Positions 16,788 to 26,220 of a DNA stretch of 64,000 bases are shown here, piece by piece. The stretch lies in the NCBI GenBank assembly GCA_027924025.1, contig AP026970.1, forward strand, positions 2,254,501 to 2,318,500, written 5' to 3'. How positions within the stretch are numbered: position 1 is the first letter of the stretch; the number at the start of each line of letters is the position of its first letter. The notes beneath the pieces are model-generated. The model did no database searches. It was not told the DNA's origin and was given only the letters and a program-made list of their open reading frames with translations. The stretch comes from Comamonadaceae bacterium OS-4 (GTDB lineage: Bacteria > Pseudomonadota > Gammaproteobacteria > Burkholderiales > Burkholderiaceae_C). The translations under genes and the position numbers were made by a program.

Positions 16788-16846
16788 TCAAAAGAGGCTG
16801 TAGCCCCATCATTCATTGCGCGAGTAGCTATTAAAAATATAGCTAC
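16788..16846. repeat. Dispersed palindromic element, copy A (intergenic)
   Basis: The 3' part forms a hairpin, GTAGCTAT (16824-16831) / ATAGCTAC (16839-16846). The reverse complement matches the other copies: the GCTAT...AGCTAC head, a CGCGCA core and the GGGGCTACAG...TTTTG tail that copy B shares. It sits between the convergent usp and HD-GYP genes, and its end includes the HD-GYP stop codon. It may serve as a bidirectional terminator for both. Confidence 0.65.
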
Positions 16847-17910
16847 AGCTGCTGGCCAGCTGCCTCTTCCTCTTCCTGGTAGCGGTCCCGGATCTCGAGG
16901 ACTTCATCAAATCCATTCAAGAAGGCCTGAACACACGCCGGATCAAAATGGGTCCCCGCCCCGATATTCAAAAAGTCAACCGCTTGCTCCAGCGTCCACG
17001 CTTTTTTGTACGGGCGCTCGGAGGTCAAGGCATCAAAAACATCAGCAACCGCCACGATGCGGCTAAACAGCGGTATTTCCTCCCCTTTCTTGCCTTGGGG
17101 ATAACCGCTCCCGTCGAATTTTTCATGGTGGCCGCGTGCAATCTCGGCGCCCGCCTGCAGGACCTTGGAGGTACTGCCGTGTAGCAGCTCGTATCCGAAT
17201 TCAGCGTGCTGTTTCATGATCTCGAACTCGGGGCCCGTCAGCCGCCCAGGCTTGAGCAGAATATTGTCGGTAATGCCCACCTTGCCAATGTCGTGCATGG
17301 GTGCGGCCTGCAAAATCAAATCCTGATCCGCCTCCGGCAGGCCCAGGTGTTTCGCAATCAAGCGGGAATAGTGGGCCATTCGCAGAATGTGTGCTCCGGT
17401 CTCGGGGTCGCGGTATTCCGCGGCCTTGCACAGCCTGAACACAGTCTCTTGCTCGCGCTGCACAATCACTGCGGTGGCTTTTTTGACCTCAGAGTCCAGC
17501 CATTCCGCGCGATCAGCGAGCTTGCGGCGCGCAGCGCTCAAACTCAGCATGTTTTTGGCGCGCGCCAGAAACTCCACCTTGTCGACCGGCTTGGCCAAAA
17601 AGTCGTTGGCGCCGGAATCCAGGGCGCGATACCGCACTTGTTTTTGGTCATTGGCGGTAATCATGAGGATAGGCACCTCCTCGCAGCCCTCCAGCGCCCG
17701 GAAGCGCTGGATGAACTCCAAACCATCCATGCCCGGCATCATGTAATCCACGATCACCAGATCAGGCTGCTTATTGGTCGCCCAATCCAGTGCCTGCAGG
17801 GGGCTCTCGAAGTTGTGGCTGCGGCAGTTGTCCAGCTTTTTGATCAACGCACTGAAAAGAATCAGGTTGATTTCCGTGTCGTCGATGATGAGTACGTCCT
17901 GCATGGTCAC
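16843..17910 (-). CDS. Response regulator with HD-GYP phosphodiesterase domain (355 aa)
   Basis: An output protein that is phosphorylated by a kinase and degrades cyclic di-GMP. The N-terminal receiver domain has acidic residues D10-D11, the phospho-acceptor D55 ('VIVDYMMPGMDG') and K107. The HD-GYP domain (about 150-350) has H206-D207 ('MHDIGKVG'), 'ARGHHEKFDGSGYP' with GYP at 269-271, and 'VADVFDALTSERPYKKAW'. It follows the hybrid kinase by 9 bp and ends an operon with the FIST protein. Start at 17910 or the next Met, 6 bp in. Confidence 0.94.
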   Translation of the reverse strand: MTMQDVLIIDDTEINLILFSALIKKLDNCRSHNFESPLQALDWATNKQPDLVIVDYMMPGMDGLEFIQRFRALEGCEEVPILMITANDQKQVRYRALDSGANDFLAKPVDKVEFLARAKNMLSLSAARRKLADRAEWLDSEVKKATAVIVQREQETVFRLCKAAEYRDPETGAHILRMAHYSRLIAKHLGLPEADQDLILQAAPMHDIGKVGITDNILLKPGRLTGPEFEIMKQHAEFGYELLHGSTSKVLQAGAEIARGHHEKFDGSGYPQGKKGEEIPLFSRIVAVADVFDALTSERPYKKAWTLEQAVDFLNIGAGTHFDPACVQAFLNGFDEVLEIRDRYQEEEEAAGQQL

Positions 17911-17919
17911 AGTATGGCC

Positions 17920-20900
17920 TTAAATGTTCTGTCCGTAGCTGCCGGCACGTTGGTGCAGCGCTTGCACCAGAGACTCGACTTCGCGCACCAGGGCGGGAAG
18001 AAGCGCCGCGACAGCCGCGGCATCCCGGAAAGCGGCCATGCTCTCCAGACGCTGGGCCAGCGCACTGGCCGGTTGCGCTTCAAACAAGGACAAGGTCGCC
18101 TTCAGGGCATGGGCCGCGTGCAACATGCCGTGAAAATCACCCGCTGCAAGGTCGGCTTCCAGCCGGGCCTTGTCTTGTTCCCATTGCTCGCAAAACACAT
18201 CGGCCACGATATCCACCATCTCCTGGTCTGCCTGTGTCAGTGCAGTGGCATAGTCGAAACGGGTAGCTTGTGGCGCCAACACGGCCACCTCAGCCTCAGG
18301 GTGCAGATCCGCGGGACCGGTTTTCGCCGAGGCCATGAATGTCAACTCGGTGATCATTTGCTGGAGCTCTTCAGAGCGTATCGGCTTGGAGACGTAGTCA
18401 TCCATACCCGCCGCAAGGCATAAATGGCGATCAGACTCCATGGCGTTCGCGGTCATGGCGATGATGGGAATCCGCCGCCCGCGCTCACCCGCTCGGATGC
18501 GCCGGGTGGCCTCGAGGCCGTCCATGACCGGCATCATCATGTCCATCAACACCAGGTCGTAATGACGCTGGGGCAACATCTGCAAGGCAATCTGGCCGTT
18601 GTCGGCAACATCGACCCGGTGCCCCCAACGCTCCAGCAAGGTCACCGCCAGTTTTTGGTTAATCGCATGGTCTTCGACCAGCAAAATGTCCAGCATCGGA
18701 TGGGTGTCGCGGATCGAGTGGCGGGTCACCAGCACCTCTGGCCGCACCTTGTGCAGCTTCAAGACATCGGACAGCAATTGCAGCAAATCTTCGCGGGCAA
18801 TCGGCTTGGAGAGGTAACCGGCAATACCCGCTTCGCGCGAACGCTGGCCATCGCCCTTCAGCCCGGCCGATGACAGCAGCACCATCGGCAGCTCCTGGCA
18901 GTGCTCCAGGGCTCTGATACGGGCAGCCGTCGCAAAACCATCCAATTCCGGCATCTGGGCATCGAGCAGAATCAAGTCACATGCAGAAGTACCAAGCGCC
19001 GCGTCATGGGTTTGCAACCACGCAAGGGCCGCACAACCCGATGCGGCCTGGGTGGTCCGGGCACCAAACGACGCCAACAAACCGCACAAGACTTCCCGGT
19101 TGACCTGGTTGTCGTCGACCACCAGCAGGTGCAAGCCATCCAAACGTATCGCGGCAGTTGGCTCAAGGGGGGCGGCCAAGTCAGGGACCAGCGCCACGGT
19201 GAAATGAAAGGTACTGCCTACTCCCGGCGTACTCTCCACCCAGATGGCACCGCCCATCCCTTCCACCAGGCGGGCGCAGATGGTGAGCCCAAGGCCGGTG
19301 CCGCCGTATTTGCGGGTGGTGGAGCTGTCTTCCTGCGAGAACGCATCAAACACGCTGCCCAGCTTGTGAGCCGGTATGCCGATACCGGTGTCGCTCACCG
19401 CCAGATGGAGCAAAGCCTGGCCTTCCGGCGTTTTTGACTGGCGTACCCGCAGCACCACCTCGCCCTTGGCCGTGAACTTGATGGCATTCCCGAGGATATT
19501 GACCAGCACCTGCCGCAAGCGGCCCGGGTCCCCGACCAAGGCCCGGGGGACATCGGGGGCCACATCCCACACCACCTCCAAGCCCTTGTCGTGGGCGCGT
19601 AATACGACGGCTTTCAGGGTATCGGCGATGGTGCGTTCGAGGTTGAACGGGATGGCCTCAATGTCCATCTTGCCCGCCTCGATTTTGGAGAAATCGAGAA
19701 TATCGTTGATCACCCGCAGCAAGGCCTCGGACGAGGATTTCACGATATTCAGGTACTCCTGTTGCTCGGCGTCCAGCGTGGTGTCGAGCAGCAGTTCTGT
19801 CATGCCGATCACCCCGTTCATCGGGGTGCGGATTTCATGGCTCATATTGGCCAGGAAGTCTGATTTCGCGCGGTTGGCCGCCTCGGCAGCGTCCTTCGCT
19901 TTTTGCAGCTCCTGCGAGATATGACGGGCCTGGGTGATGTCGGTCAAAAAGCCGTTCCAGACGATATGGCCATTGGGCTTGTACTGGGGCTGCGACTCCC
20001 CGCGCACCCAGGTGATCTCCAGGGTCTCGATATTCATCATTCGGAAGTCCATGCCCCAGGGAGCGCCGGAAGTGGACGCTGCAATCAGCGATTGGGCCAC
20101 CTCCTCCCGGTCATCCGGATGCACCGACTGCAAGAAGATGTTGGAGTCCTCCGCCATGGTCTCGGGTCGAACGCCCGTCATGCTTTCCGCCGCCTGGCTG
20201 ATGAACGGAATCCGGAACAACCCGCCCTTGGTAACGTAGTACTGAAACACCGCCACCGGAATTTGCCGCGTCACCTCTTTGAGCCGCTCATCGGCCTCTT
20301 TCGCACGCGTCACGTCCTGCCAGATGCCGGTGAAAACGCGGTCGCCGTTGGGGTCGTCATCGGGTTCGGGGCTGATTTCTGTGCGCAACCAGCGGATCGA
20401 CTTGTCCGGCATACAAATGCGGTACTCGCCCTGCCAAGGCTGCCGCTGCTGGGCCGCTTGGTGGATGCCATCGCTCACTGCGGGCCAGTCTTCGGCCAAG
20501 ACCTGCCTGGTGGCCACATGGGGGTCTGCCAGCAGTTCATCCACGCTGAAACCGCGCACCTCCATCACCTTGTCGTTCACAAAGGTGTAGTGCATGCCCT
20601 TGTCGTTCACATGCACACGGAACACCACGCCGGGCAAGGTGTTGGTGATGTGGCGCAGCCGGGCTTCCGCGGCCTTGATATTCACCTCCATGCGTTTGCG
20701 CGCCGATATATCGGTGCGGATCGCGATGTACATGGTCGGGGTGCCGGTCTCATCTTTGAGCGGAACAATCGTCGCATCGACCCAGTACAAATGCCCATCC
20801 TTGGCGCGATTGCAAATCTCGCCCCGCCAGACCCGGCCAGCGGTAATCACACCCCACAAGTTGGTGAAATACACCTGGTCTTGGGTCCCGGAGTTGATCA

Positions 20901-21516
20901 TGCGGTGGTTCTGACCGATCAACTCCGCCCGGGTGTAACCGCTGATCTGGCAGAAGCGGTCGTTGGCATACAAAATGTCGCCCGCCGCATTGGTGGTGCT
21001 GACGATGGCATGCTGGTCGAGTGCAAATTTTTGGTTGGCCAGGTCGGTGAGTGCGAACTGGAGGTCTTTTTGACTTTCCTCCTTCTGGCGCACCAGTGTC
21101 CCCATCAACTCCGACAAATCTTCGAGCGAGTCGCCTTTCAAGGGCGGGTGATCGGGATCCAACTGCAGCATCAGCTCGGTGGCGGTGGCCCGCAAGGAGT
21201 CCATCGCCCGGGTGCGGCTTTCCAGCTCATTGCGCAGGCGGGTGTTGCTGGCTGTCAGGTCTTGGGAGCTGAGCTCCAGGCTCAGGGCCTTGAGGGCCAG
21301 GTCCCGGTCGTTCTGGCGGTAGGCGTCTTCCACCCGGCTCATCAAGGGGCCCAAGCCACTCAGCACCTTGGCAACCGCGGGGGACACGCCCTCTGCGCCC
21401 GCCAGTGCGTCTAGCTCCTGCTGGACACCGGGCCAGGCCTCTGCGTCCAACCCGAAGTGGCGCTTGACCTGACGTGCCAATAATTTGTGTTGCAGGGGGC
21501 GGGAGGCCTCAGTCAT
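17920..21516 (-). CDS. Multi-PAS hybrid histidine kinase with two receivers and Hpt (1198 aa)
   Basis: A cytoplasmic phosphorelay kinase with no membrane segment. Domain order: a helical N-terminal region and coiled coil (1-160), three PAS domains (about 165-275, 285-405, 412-530), HisKA with H560 ('[15 protein letters not shown]'), HATPase (N, G1 'DTGIGIP', G2 'GGTGLGL'), receiver 1 ('[12 protein letters not shown]', D in '[13 protein letters not shown]'), receiver 2 ('[12 protein letters not shown]', D in '[13 protein letters not shown]') and an Hpt domain ('[16 protein letters not shown]'). Its ATG overlaps the FIST gene stop (ATGA), so the upstream FIST protein probably supplies its signal. 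The downstream HD-GYP regulator is the likely output. Confidence 0.93.
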   Translation of the reverse strand: MTEASRPLQHKLLARQVKRHFGLDAEAWPGVQQELDALAGAEGVSPAVAKVLSGLGPLMSRVEDAYRQNDRDLALKALSLELSSQDLTASNTRLRNELESRTRAMDSLRATATELMLQLDPDHPPLKGDSLEDLSELMGTLVRQKEESQKDLQFALTDLANQKFALDQHAIVSTTNAAGDILYANDRFCQISGYTRAELIGQNHRMINSGTQDQVYFTNLWGVITAGRVWRGEICNRAKDGHLYWVDATIVPLKDETGTPTMYIAIRTDISARKRMEVNIKAAEARLRHITNTLPGVVFRVHVNDKGMHYTFVNDKVMEVRGFSVDELLADPHVATRQVLAEDWPAVSDGIHQAAQQRQPWQGEYRICMPDKSIRWLRTEISPEPDDDPNGDRVFTGIWQDVTRAKEADERLKEVTRQIPVAVFQYYVTKGGLFRIPFISQAAESMTGVRPETMAEDSNIFLQSVHPDDREEVAQSLIAASTSGAPWGMDFRMMNIETLEITWVRGESQPQYKPNGHIVWNGFLTDITQARHISQELQKAKDAAEAANRAKSDFLANMSHEIRTPMNGVIGMTELLLDTTLDAEQQEYLNIVKSSSEALLRVINDILDFSKIEAGKMDIEAIPFNLERTIADTLKAVVLRAHDKGLEVVWDVAPDVPRALVGDPGRLRQVLVNILGNAIKFTAKGEVVLRVRQSKTPEGQALLHLAVSDTGIGIPAHKLGSVFDAFSQEDSSTTRKYGGTGLGLTICARLVEGMGGAIWVESTPGVGSTFHFTVALVPDLAAPLEPTAAIRLDGLHLLVVDDNQVNREVLCGLLASFGARTTQAASGCAALAWLQTHDAALGTSACDLILLDAQMPELDGFATAARIRALEHCQELPMVLLSSAGLKGDGQRSREAGIAGYLSKPIAREDLLQLLSDVLKLHKVRPEVLVTRHSIRDTHPMLDILLVEDHAINQKLAVTLLERWGHRVDVADNGQIALQMLPQRHYDLVLMDMMMPVMDGLEATRRIRAGERGRRIPIIAMTANAMESDRHLCLAAGMDDYVSKPIRSEELQQMITELTFMASAKTGPADLHPEAEVAVLAPQATRFDYATALTQADQEMVDIVADVFCEQWEQDKARLEADLAAGDFHGMLHAAHALKATLSLFEAQPASALAQRLESMAAFRDAAAVAALLPALVREVESLVQALHQRAGSYGQNI

Positions 21517-22643
21517 GCCGCTTCCGAGAAATAGGTGATCGTCATGGTTTGGTTGTGCAACAAACAGGCTGCCCCATTGTGCGCCGGGCTGATTTCGCCA
21601 TACGAATAAAAGCCGGCCAATGTGGCCTGGTCACCCAGTACCGAAGCGACCGCCTCGATCTCTTCTTCGACCCGACCGCCCATCACGACCTTGCGGCCAA
21701 CGCAGCTGACCATCAACGCGAGTCCGGGGCCTTGGGCCACCGCCAGGCTTTGCGCCGCCTGCTCTGCACCTTGGACCAGCGCATCCGTACCAGCTTGCAT
21801 CATGCGCACATAGCTGCCCTCGACGACTTCACCCGCCAGAGTAATACTGCCAGCCGACTCATCCACACTCATGATGGTGCGCAGCAAGCCGTCGGCCGCC
21901 TGGTCTGCCGCCACCACGGAAAAAGGGAACAAGAGGCCGGAGGCCGGCAGGTCTTTGGCGTATTCGCCCAAGTACCGTTTGTAGGTGCTCAAGGCCGGCT
22001 CATCGTCCAGCGAATACAGCACATTGCGGTCCGCGCGGGTGACGCGCCTGGTGGGTCCAAAGGCACTCCAACCGCCAAAAACCCCATGTGAAACGCACAA
22101 GCCCTCGCCATAGAGGCCTGCGCAAACCAGCCGGTTGTCGCTCACGCCTTGGTTGTCCATGACCACCGTGTGCTCAAACGCCCCGCCATCACCGGCCATG
22201 CCCCCCACCAGCGGCACTTGGTCGCCCAGCACCCGTGCCATGCCCTCGATCAGCGCGGTGCCGTTCATCTTGACGCCTTGGGCCAGTACTACCACCGCCC
22301 GCAGCCCGGCGCGCGGAAGGCCGCCTGCCAAGCGGATGCCCGCATCCAAGGAGTCGTCCATGTCGCGGAGTTCGGTGGAGGATTGCAAGGCGGTCACATT
22401 CGCCCAGCGCACGGCTGAGAGTGTCAAGGAATCGTCGCCCACCCCGCCCGAGGAAATTTCGCCAGCGGTGCTGCAACCCATCAACACAGCACCCGGCACC
22501 GCCTGGAGCAAGGCGGCGTGGGCCTGGCGCAAAAGAGGCTCAGGCCCGAAAGCCAGCACCCATGTGGGCTTAAAGGCGGCCAAGGCGTTCAGACCGGAGG
22601 GGTCAGGAATTCCGCCTTGCGTCGTGGTTTGAAAAACATCCAT
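21513..22643 (-). CDS. FIST-domain signal-transduction sensor protein (376 aa)
   Basis: FIST N and C domains, found in bacterial signalling systems and thought to bind small ligands such as amino acids. Features seen: 'GAVLMGCSTAGEIS' in the N-domain, 'PLVGGMAGDGG' with the following 'VVMDNQGVSDNRLV', and the C-domain ending 'LAGFYSYGEISPAHNGAACLLHNQTMTITY'. The protein is soluble. It is the first gene of a three-gene operon and overlaps the hybrid kinase by 4 bp. The ligand cannot be told from sequence. Confidence 0.93.
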   Translation of the reverse strand: MDVFQTTTQGGIPDPSGLNALAAFKPTWVLAFGPEPLLRQAHAALLQAVPGAVLMGCSTAGEISSGGVGDDSLTLSAVRWANVTALQSSTELRDMDDSLDAGIRLAGGLPRAGLRAVVVLAQGVKMNGTALIEGMARVLGDQVPLVGGMAGDGGAFEHTVVMDNQGVSDNRLVCAGLYGEGLCVSHGVFGGWSAFGPTRRVTRADRNVLYSLDDEPALSTYKRYLGEYAKDLPASGLLFPFSVVAADQAADGLLRTIMSVDESAGSITLAGEVVEGSYVRMMQAGTDALVQGAEQAAQSLAVAQGPGLALMVSCVGRKVVMGGRVEEEIEAVASVLGDQATLAGFYSYGEISPAHNGAACLLHNQTMTITYFSEAA

Positions 22644-22751
22644 ACCGGCGCTCCCTTGGAGGTTCGTCTGAAGCCAGGTCGGATGATACGCCAGCCTACA
22701 GAGCTCTACTCAAAATCACACAAATACTATTAAAAACATATTTTTCGTATT

Positions 22752-24296
22752 TTATGATTTTTTGTACTGCTCACGCAAAAGATTTTTTTGGACTTTGCCC
22801 ATGGCGTTGCGGGGGAGCGCATCCACGATCACACAGCGCTTGGGCACCTTGAAGTTCGCCAGCATGCCTTTGAGCGTGGTGACCATGGCCGGGCCGTCCA
22901 GGGTGTGCCCTTTGAGCGGCACCACCACGGCCACGCCCACTTCGCCAAAATCGGCATCCGGCACGCCCACCACCGCGCTCTCCTCTACGCCGGGCAGGTT
23001 GTTGATGTAGCCCTCGATCTCTGCCGGGTAAACGTTGTAGCCCCCACTGATGATCAAGTCTTTGCTGCGCCCGACGATGGTGACATAGCCCTTGGCATCC
23101 ACAAAGCCCACGTCGCCGGTTTTGAAGAAACCGTCTGCAGTGAACTCCTGGGCTGTTTTCTCGGGCATTTGCCAGTAGCCCTGAAACACGTTGGCGCCCT
23201 TGACCTCGATGCCGCCGGTCTCTCCGGTAGGCACAGGCTGCCCCGCCTCATCCCGCACCCGCAGCTGCACGCCCGGCAAGGGCCGGCCCACGGTGCCCAC
23301 CATGCGCTCACCGTCGGTGGCTTTGCACGGGTTAGAGGTCAGCATTACGGTTTCTGACATGCCGTAGCGCTCCAGAATCGTGTGCCCGGTGCGCGCCTGC
23401 CATTGGCGGTGCGTGTCGACCAGCATGGGTGCAGAGCCCGAAATAAACAGGCGCATGTGGCGGGTGGACTGGGCGTCCAGCCCGGCCTCGGCCAGCAAGC
23501 GCACATACAGGGTGGGCACACCCATGAACACCGTCGCCCGCGCCATGAGCCGCAAGGTAGTAGCGGGCTCGAACTTGGCGCACCAGAGCATGGTGCTGCC
23601 ATTGATGAGCGCACCGTGGATGGCCACGAACAATCCATGGACATGGAATATCGGGAGCGCATGGATCAGCACGTCGCCAGCCTTCCAGTCCCAATGCTGT
23701 TGCAGCACCTGCGCATTGCTCAGCAGGTTGCCGTGGCTCAGCATCGCGCCTTTGCTGCGGCCGGTGGTGCCACTGGTGTAGATGATGGCGGCCAGATCGT
23801 CCGGGGCCCGCGGTACCGGTGTGTGGGTGCGCGGGTAATGCGAGGCGCGCTCCAGCAGCGTCCCGGTGCGGTCGTCGTTGAGCGAAAACACATGCCGGGT
23901 GCCGGCCAGGAATGCCATCTTGCTGAGCCAGCCGAAGTTGCGGCCGGCGCACACCAGCACCGCGGGTTTGGCATCGCCCAAGAAATATTCCATTTCCGCA
24001 CTTTGGTAGGCGGTGTTCAGCGGCAGGTACACCAGCCCGGCGCGCAGCGTTGCGAGATACAAGACCAAGGCCTCTACCGACTTGTCCACCTGCACCGCCA
24101 CCCGGCTGCCGGGTGCCAGGTCCAAGAATCCGAACAGGTTGGCCACCATGGCGGTAGCCTCGTCGAGGTCGCGCCAGGAGTAGTGCAATCCGCTATCGGT
24201 CTCTACCGCGGTGCGGGTCATGTCGGCCGGGAAAGCTGCGCGCAATGCGGTGAACAAATTCGCGTTAGAGGCCGCAAGGGTTTTGTTGTTGCTCAT
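22752..24296 (-). CDS. matB: Malonyl-CoA synthetase MatB-like acyl-CoA ligase
   Basis: An adenylate-forming enzyme converting malonate, ATP and CoA to malonyl-CoA. Motifs: P-loop 'YTSGTTGRSKGAMLSH', 'YGMSETVMLTSNP', 'FKTGDVG', 'GRSKDLIISGGYNVYPAE' and C-terminal 'LPRNAMGKVQKNLL' with the catalytic Lys. ATG at 24296 gives the usual N-terminus; an upstream TTG at 24335 would overlap the preceding gene. At 514 aa it is normal length. Malonate specificity is inferred from the neighbouring malonyl-CoA decarboxylase and typical family motifs. It is last in the operon. Confidence 0.88.
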   Translation of the reverse strand: MSNNKTLAASNANLFTALRAAFPADMTRTAVETDSGLHYSWRDLDEATAMVANLFGFLDLAPGSRVAVQVDKSVEALVLYLATLRAGLVYLPLNTAYQSAEMEYFLGDAKPAVLVCAGRNFGWLSKMAFLAGTRHVFSLNDDRTGTLLERASHYPRTHTPVPRAPDDLAAIIYTSGTTGRSKGAMLSHGNLLSNAQVLQQHWDWKAGDVLIHALPIFHVHGLFVAIHGALINGSTMLWCAKFEPATTLRLMARATVFMGVPTLYVRLLAEAGLDAQSTRHMRLFISGSAPMLVDTHRQWQARTGHTILERYGMSETVMLTSNPCKATDGERMVGTVGRPLPGVQLRVRDEAGQPVPTGETGGIEVKGANVFQGYWQMPEKTAQEFTADGFFKTGDVGFVDAKGYVTIVGRSKDLIISGGYNVYPAEIEGYINNLPGVEESAVVGVPDADFGEVGVAVVVPLKGHTLDGPAMVTTLKGMLANFKVPKRCVIVDALPRNAMGKVQKNLLREQYKKS

Positions 24297-24331
24297 AGGG
24301 TGCGTGAAATCAAAAGGAAAAGAGGAGCCGG

Positions 24332-25144
24332 TCAAAACACCGGCTTGCGCTTGTCGAGAAAGGCGGCGATGCCCTCGCGGTGCTCTGCCGAATCGGCATA
24401 GGCGTAGGGATCCGGCAGCTCACTTGCTATCAAATCAGGAGCTACGTGCACATGTTCTGCGGGCGCTACAGGCTTGTTTAACCTACGAAGCGTTTGCTTG
24501 TTCAAGCGGGCGGCTTGTGGGGCCAGCCCTGCGATGCGCACGGCTAACTCCTGGCCCGCACTGCCCAGCTCTGCTGCTGTGCACACGCGGGTGAGAAAGC
24601 TGTGCCCGAGCATGGCCGGGGCGTCAAACACCTCGGCGGCCAGCAGCATGGCGCGGGCGACGGTGGCTCCTGCCACCCGCCCCACCAGCGCGGCCTCGCG
24701 CGGCGCCATCGGAAAACCCAAGCGGGCTATCGGGGCGCCAAAGCGGGCGGTGTCGGCGGCCAGGCGCAGGTCGCAACAGCTGGCGATCTCCATGCCCGCC
24801 CCCATGCAGTTGCCCTCGATCAGGGCGATGATGGGAACGTCGCAATCGAGCATGGACTGTAAACCGCCCCACACCTCCCGCTCATGGAAGTGCTGAAGCT
24901 GGGCGGCATCGAAACGGAAGCCGGGGTACTCGGCAATATCGCCGCCGGCACAGAAGTGACCCTGGTCGCCACGCAGCAGCACGCAGCGCACGCCGGGGTC
25001 CGCCTGCACCGCCTCGAACACCGTTTTCAACTCCGCCCACATGCTGCGGGACATGGCGTTAAATTTGCCGGTGTGGGTGAGGGTCAGAACCAATACACCG
25101 GGTGCTCCGTAGGCATCCCGCTCAATTGCAATCCCGCCTGCCAT
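24332..25144 (-). CDS. Enoyl-CoA hydratase/isomerase family protein (270 aa)
   Basis: Crotonase fold: the oxyanion-hole loops are 'GHFCAGGDIAEYPGF' and 'GNCMGAGMEIASCCDLRLA'. ATG at 25144 is preceded by AAGGAG. The enzyme acts on a CoA thioester; the substrate is not known, but it sits inside a malonate operon, 8 bp after the Bug receptor. Residues of about 222-241 are encoded by a dispersed palindromic element (24424-24479) inserted in frame before the conserved 'YAYADSAEHREGIAAF' end, so this gene carries an extra loop compared with typical relatives. Confidence 0.88.
   Translation of the reverse strand: MAGGIAIERDAYGAPGVLVLTLTHTGKFNAMSRSMWAELKTVFEAVQADPGVRCVLLRGDQGHFCAGGDIAEYPGFRFDAAQLQHFHEREVWGGLQSMLDCDVPIIALIEGNCMGAGMEIASCCDLRLAADTARFGAPIARLGFPMAPREAALVGRVAGATVARAMLLAAEVFDAPAMLGHSFLTRVCTAAELGSAGQELAVRIAGLAPQAARLNKQTLRRLNKPVAPAEHVHVAPDLIASELPDPYAYADSAEHREGIAAFLDKRKPVF
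24424..24479. repeat. Dispersed palindromic element, copy B (inside enoyl-CoA hydratase gene)
   Basis: The + strand begins TGCTATCAAATCAGGAGC and ends in a GGGCGCTACAGGC...GTTT tail. It is roughly 60% identical to copy C without gaps. It is antisense to the gene and stays in frame, encoding a Pro/Ala/Val-rich peptide ('APDLIAS'). Confidence 0.7.
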
Positions 25145-25152
25145 GGTGCTCC

Positions 25153-26178
25153 TTAGTCGAGTTTGGCGCCCGATGCCTTGACCACCGCGGCCCAGCGCTT
25201 GACCTCGGCACTCACAAAGCCGCCGAACTGCGCCGGTGTGAGTTTGCCGAATTCGGCGCCGTTGTTGGCCCAGCTGGTTTTGATCTCGTCGGCCATGGAG
25301 ATGCGGTTCACCTCTTCCACCACACGCGCCTGAATATCCGCCGGTGTGCCTTTGGGGGCCCACAACCCGTACCAGGTGGTCACGGTGTAGTTGGGCAGCC
25401 CCAACTCGGCCGCACAGGGCACATCGGGAAACGCCGGGCTGCGCTTGCTGCCGGACACCATGAGGGCCTTGATACGCCCGCCCTTGATGTGATTGGCAGA
25501 GGAACCCAGGCCGTCAAACATCATGTCCACACTGCCTGCCATCAGGTCTTGCAGCGCAGGGCCGGCTCCACGGTAAGGAATATGGGTGATGAAGGTGCCG
25601 GTCTGCTGTTTGAACAGCTCACCTGCCAGGTGGTGCGAGGTGCCGCCACCTGCGGAGCCATAGTTGAGTTTGCCCGGGTTGGCCTTGACCTGCGCCAAAA
25701 ATGCCTTGAAGTCGCCCTGTACGTTTTTGGGGTTAACAACCAGCACTTGCGGCACGTTGGCAACCAAGGCCAAGGGAATGAAGTCTTTTTCAATATCGTA
25801 GTCCAGCTTGGGGTACATGCTGGGGGCAATCGCGTGGTGTACCGCACCCATGAACAAGGTGTAGCCATCGGGCGCGGCCTTGGCTGCGATACCGGCCCCC
25901 AGGGTGCCACCGGCGCCGCCGCGGTTGTCAATCACCAGCTGGGTGCCTGTGAGCTTGGCGAACTGGGCCGACATCGGGCGGGCAAAGGCATCGGTGCCGC
26001 CACCAGCCGGAAACGGCACCACCAGCGTTACCGGCTTGGCCGGCCACTTGGACTGCGCCAGCGCGCCCGCAGGGGCCAGCGCCCATGCAGCCGCCAGCGC
26101 CGAGCCGGCGCCCAAGATACGGCGGCGACTGGTGCCGCAAGCCTGGTCGGGGGTGGAAAAGTCTTGTTCATGTGCCAT
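25153..26178 (-). CDS. Bug/TctC-family periplasmic substrate-binding protein (341 aa)
   Basis: A periplasmic receptor of the tripartite tricarboxylate/Bug family, extremely expanded in Burkholderiales. The N-terminus has a twin-arginine-like signal ('SRRRILGAGSAL' followed by a hydrophobic Ala-rich stretch and ALAQ). The mature part shows the family segments 'PVTLVVPFPAGGGTDAFAR', 'NRGGAGGTLGA', 'PDGYTLFMG' and 'IPYRGAGPALQDLMAG'. ATG at 26178 has GGAG upstream. Lying inside a malonate operon it probably binds malonate or a related acid; no TctAB membrane genes are next to it. Confidence 0.92.
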   Translation of the reverse strand: MAHEQDFSTPDQACGTSRRRILGAGSALAAAWALAPAGALAQSKWPAKPVTLVVPFPAGGGTDAFARPMSAQFAKLTGTQLVIDNRGGAGGTLGAGIAAKAAPDGYTLFMGAVHHAIAPSMYPKLDYDIEKDFIPLALVANVPQVLVVNPKNVQGDFKAFLAQVKANPGKLNYGSAGGGTSHHLAGELFKQQTGTFITHIPYRGAGPALQDLMAGSVDMMFDGLGSSANHIKGGRIKALMVSGSKRSPAFPDVPCAAELGLPNYTVTTWYGLWAPKGTPADIQARVVEEVNRISMADEIKTSWANNGAEFGKLTPAQFGGFVSAEVKRWAAVVKASGAKLD

Positions 26179-26220
26179 GTCTGTCTCCTGCTTATTGTTG
26201 GGGTTACACACTGTCGCTGA

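Noticed and set aside
22680..22751. A/T-rich stretch with ACTATTAAAAACATA as a seventh copy of the dispersed element
   Set aside because: Only the A/T-rich head resembles the family; the TGCGCA core and GGGCGC tail are missing.
24296..24335. TTG start for matB at 24335
   Set aside because: It overlaps the previous stop and adds 13 residues without family support; ATG at 24296 fits better.
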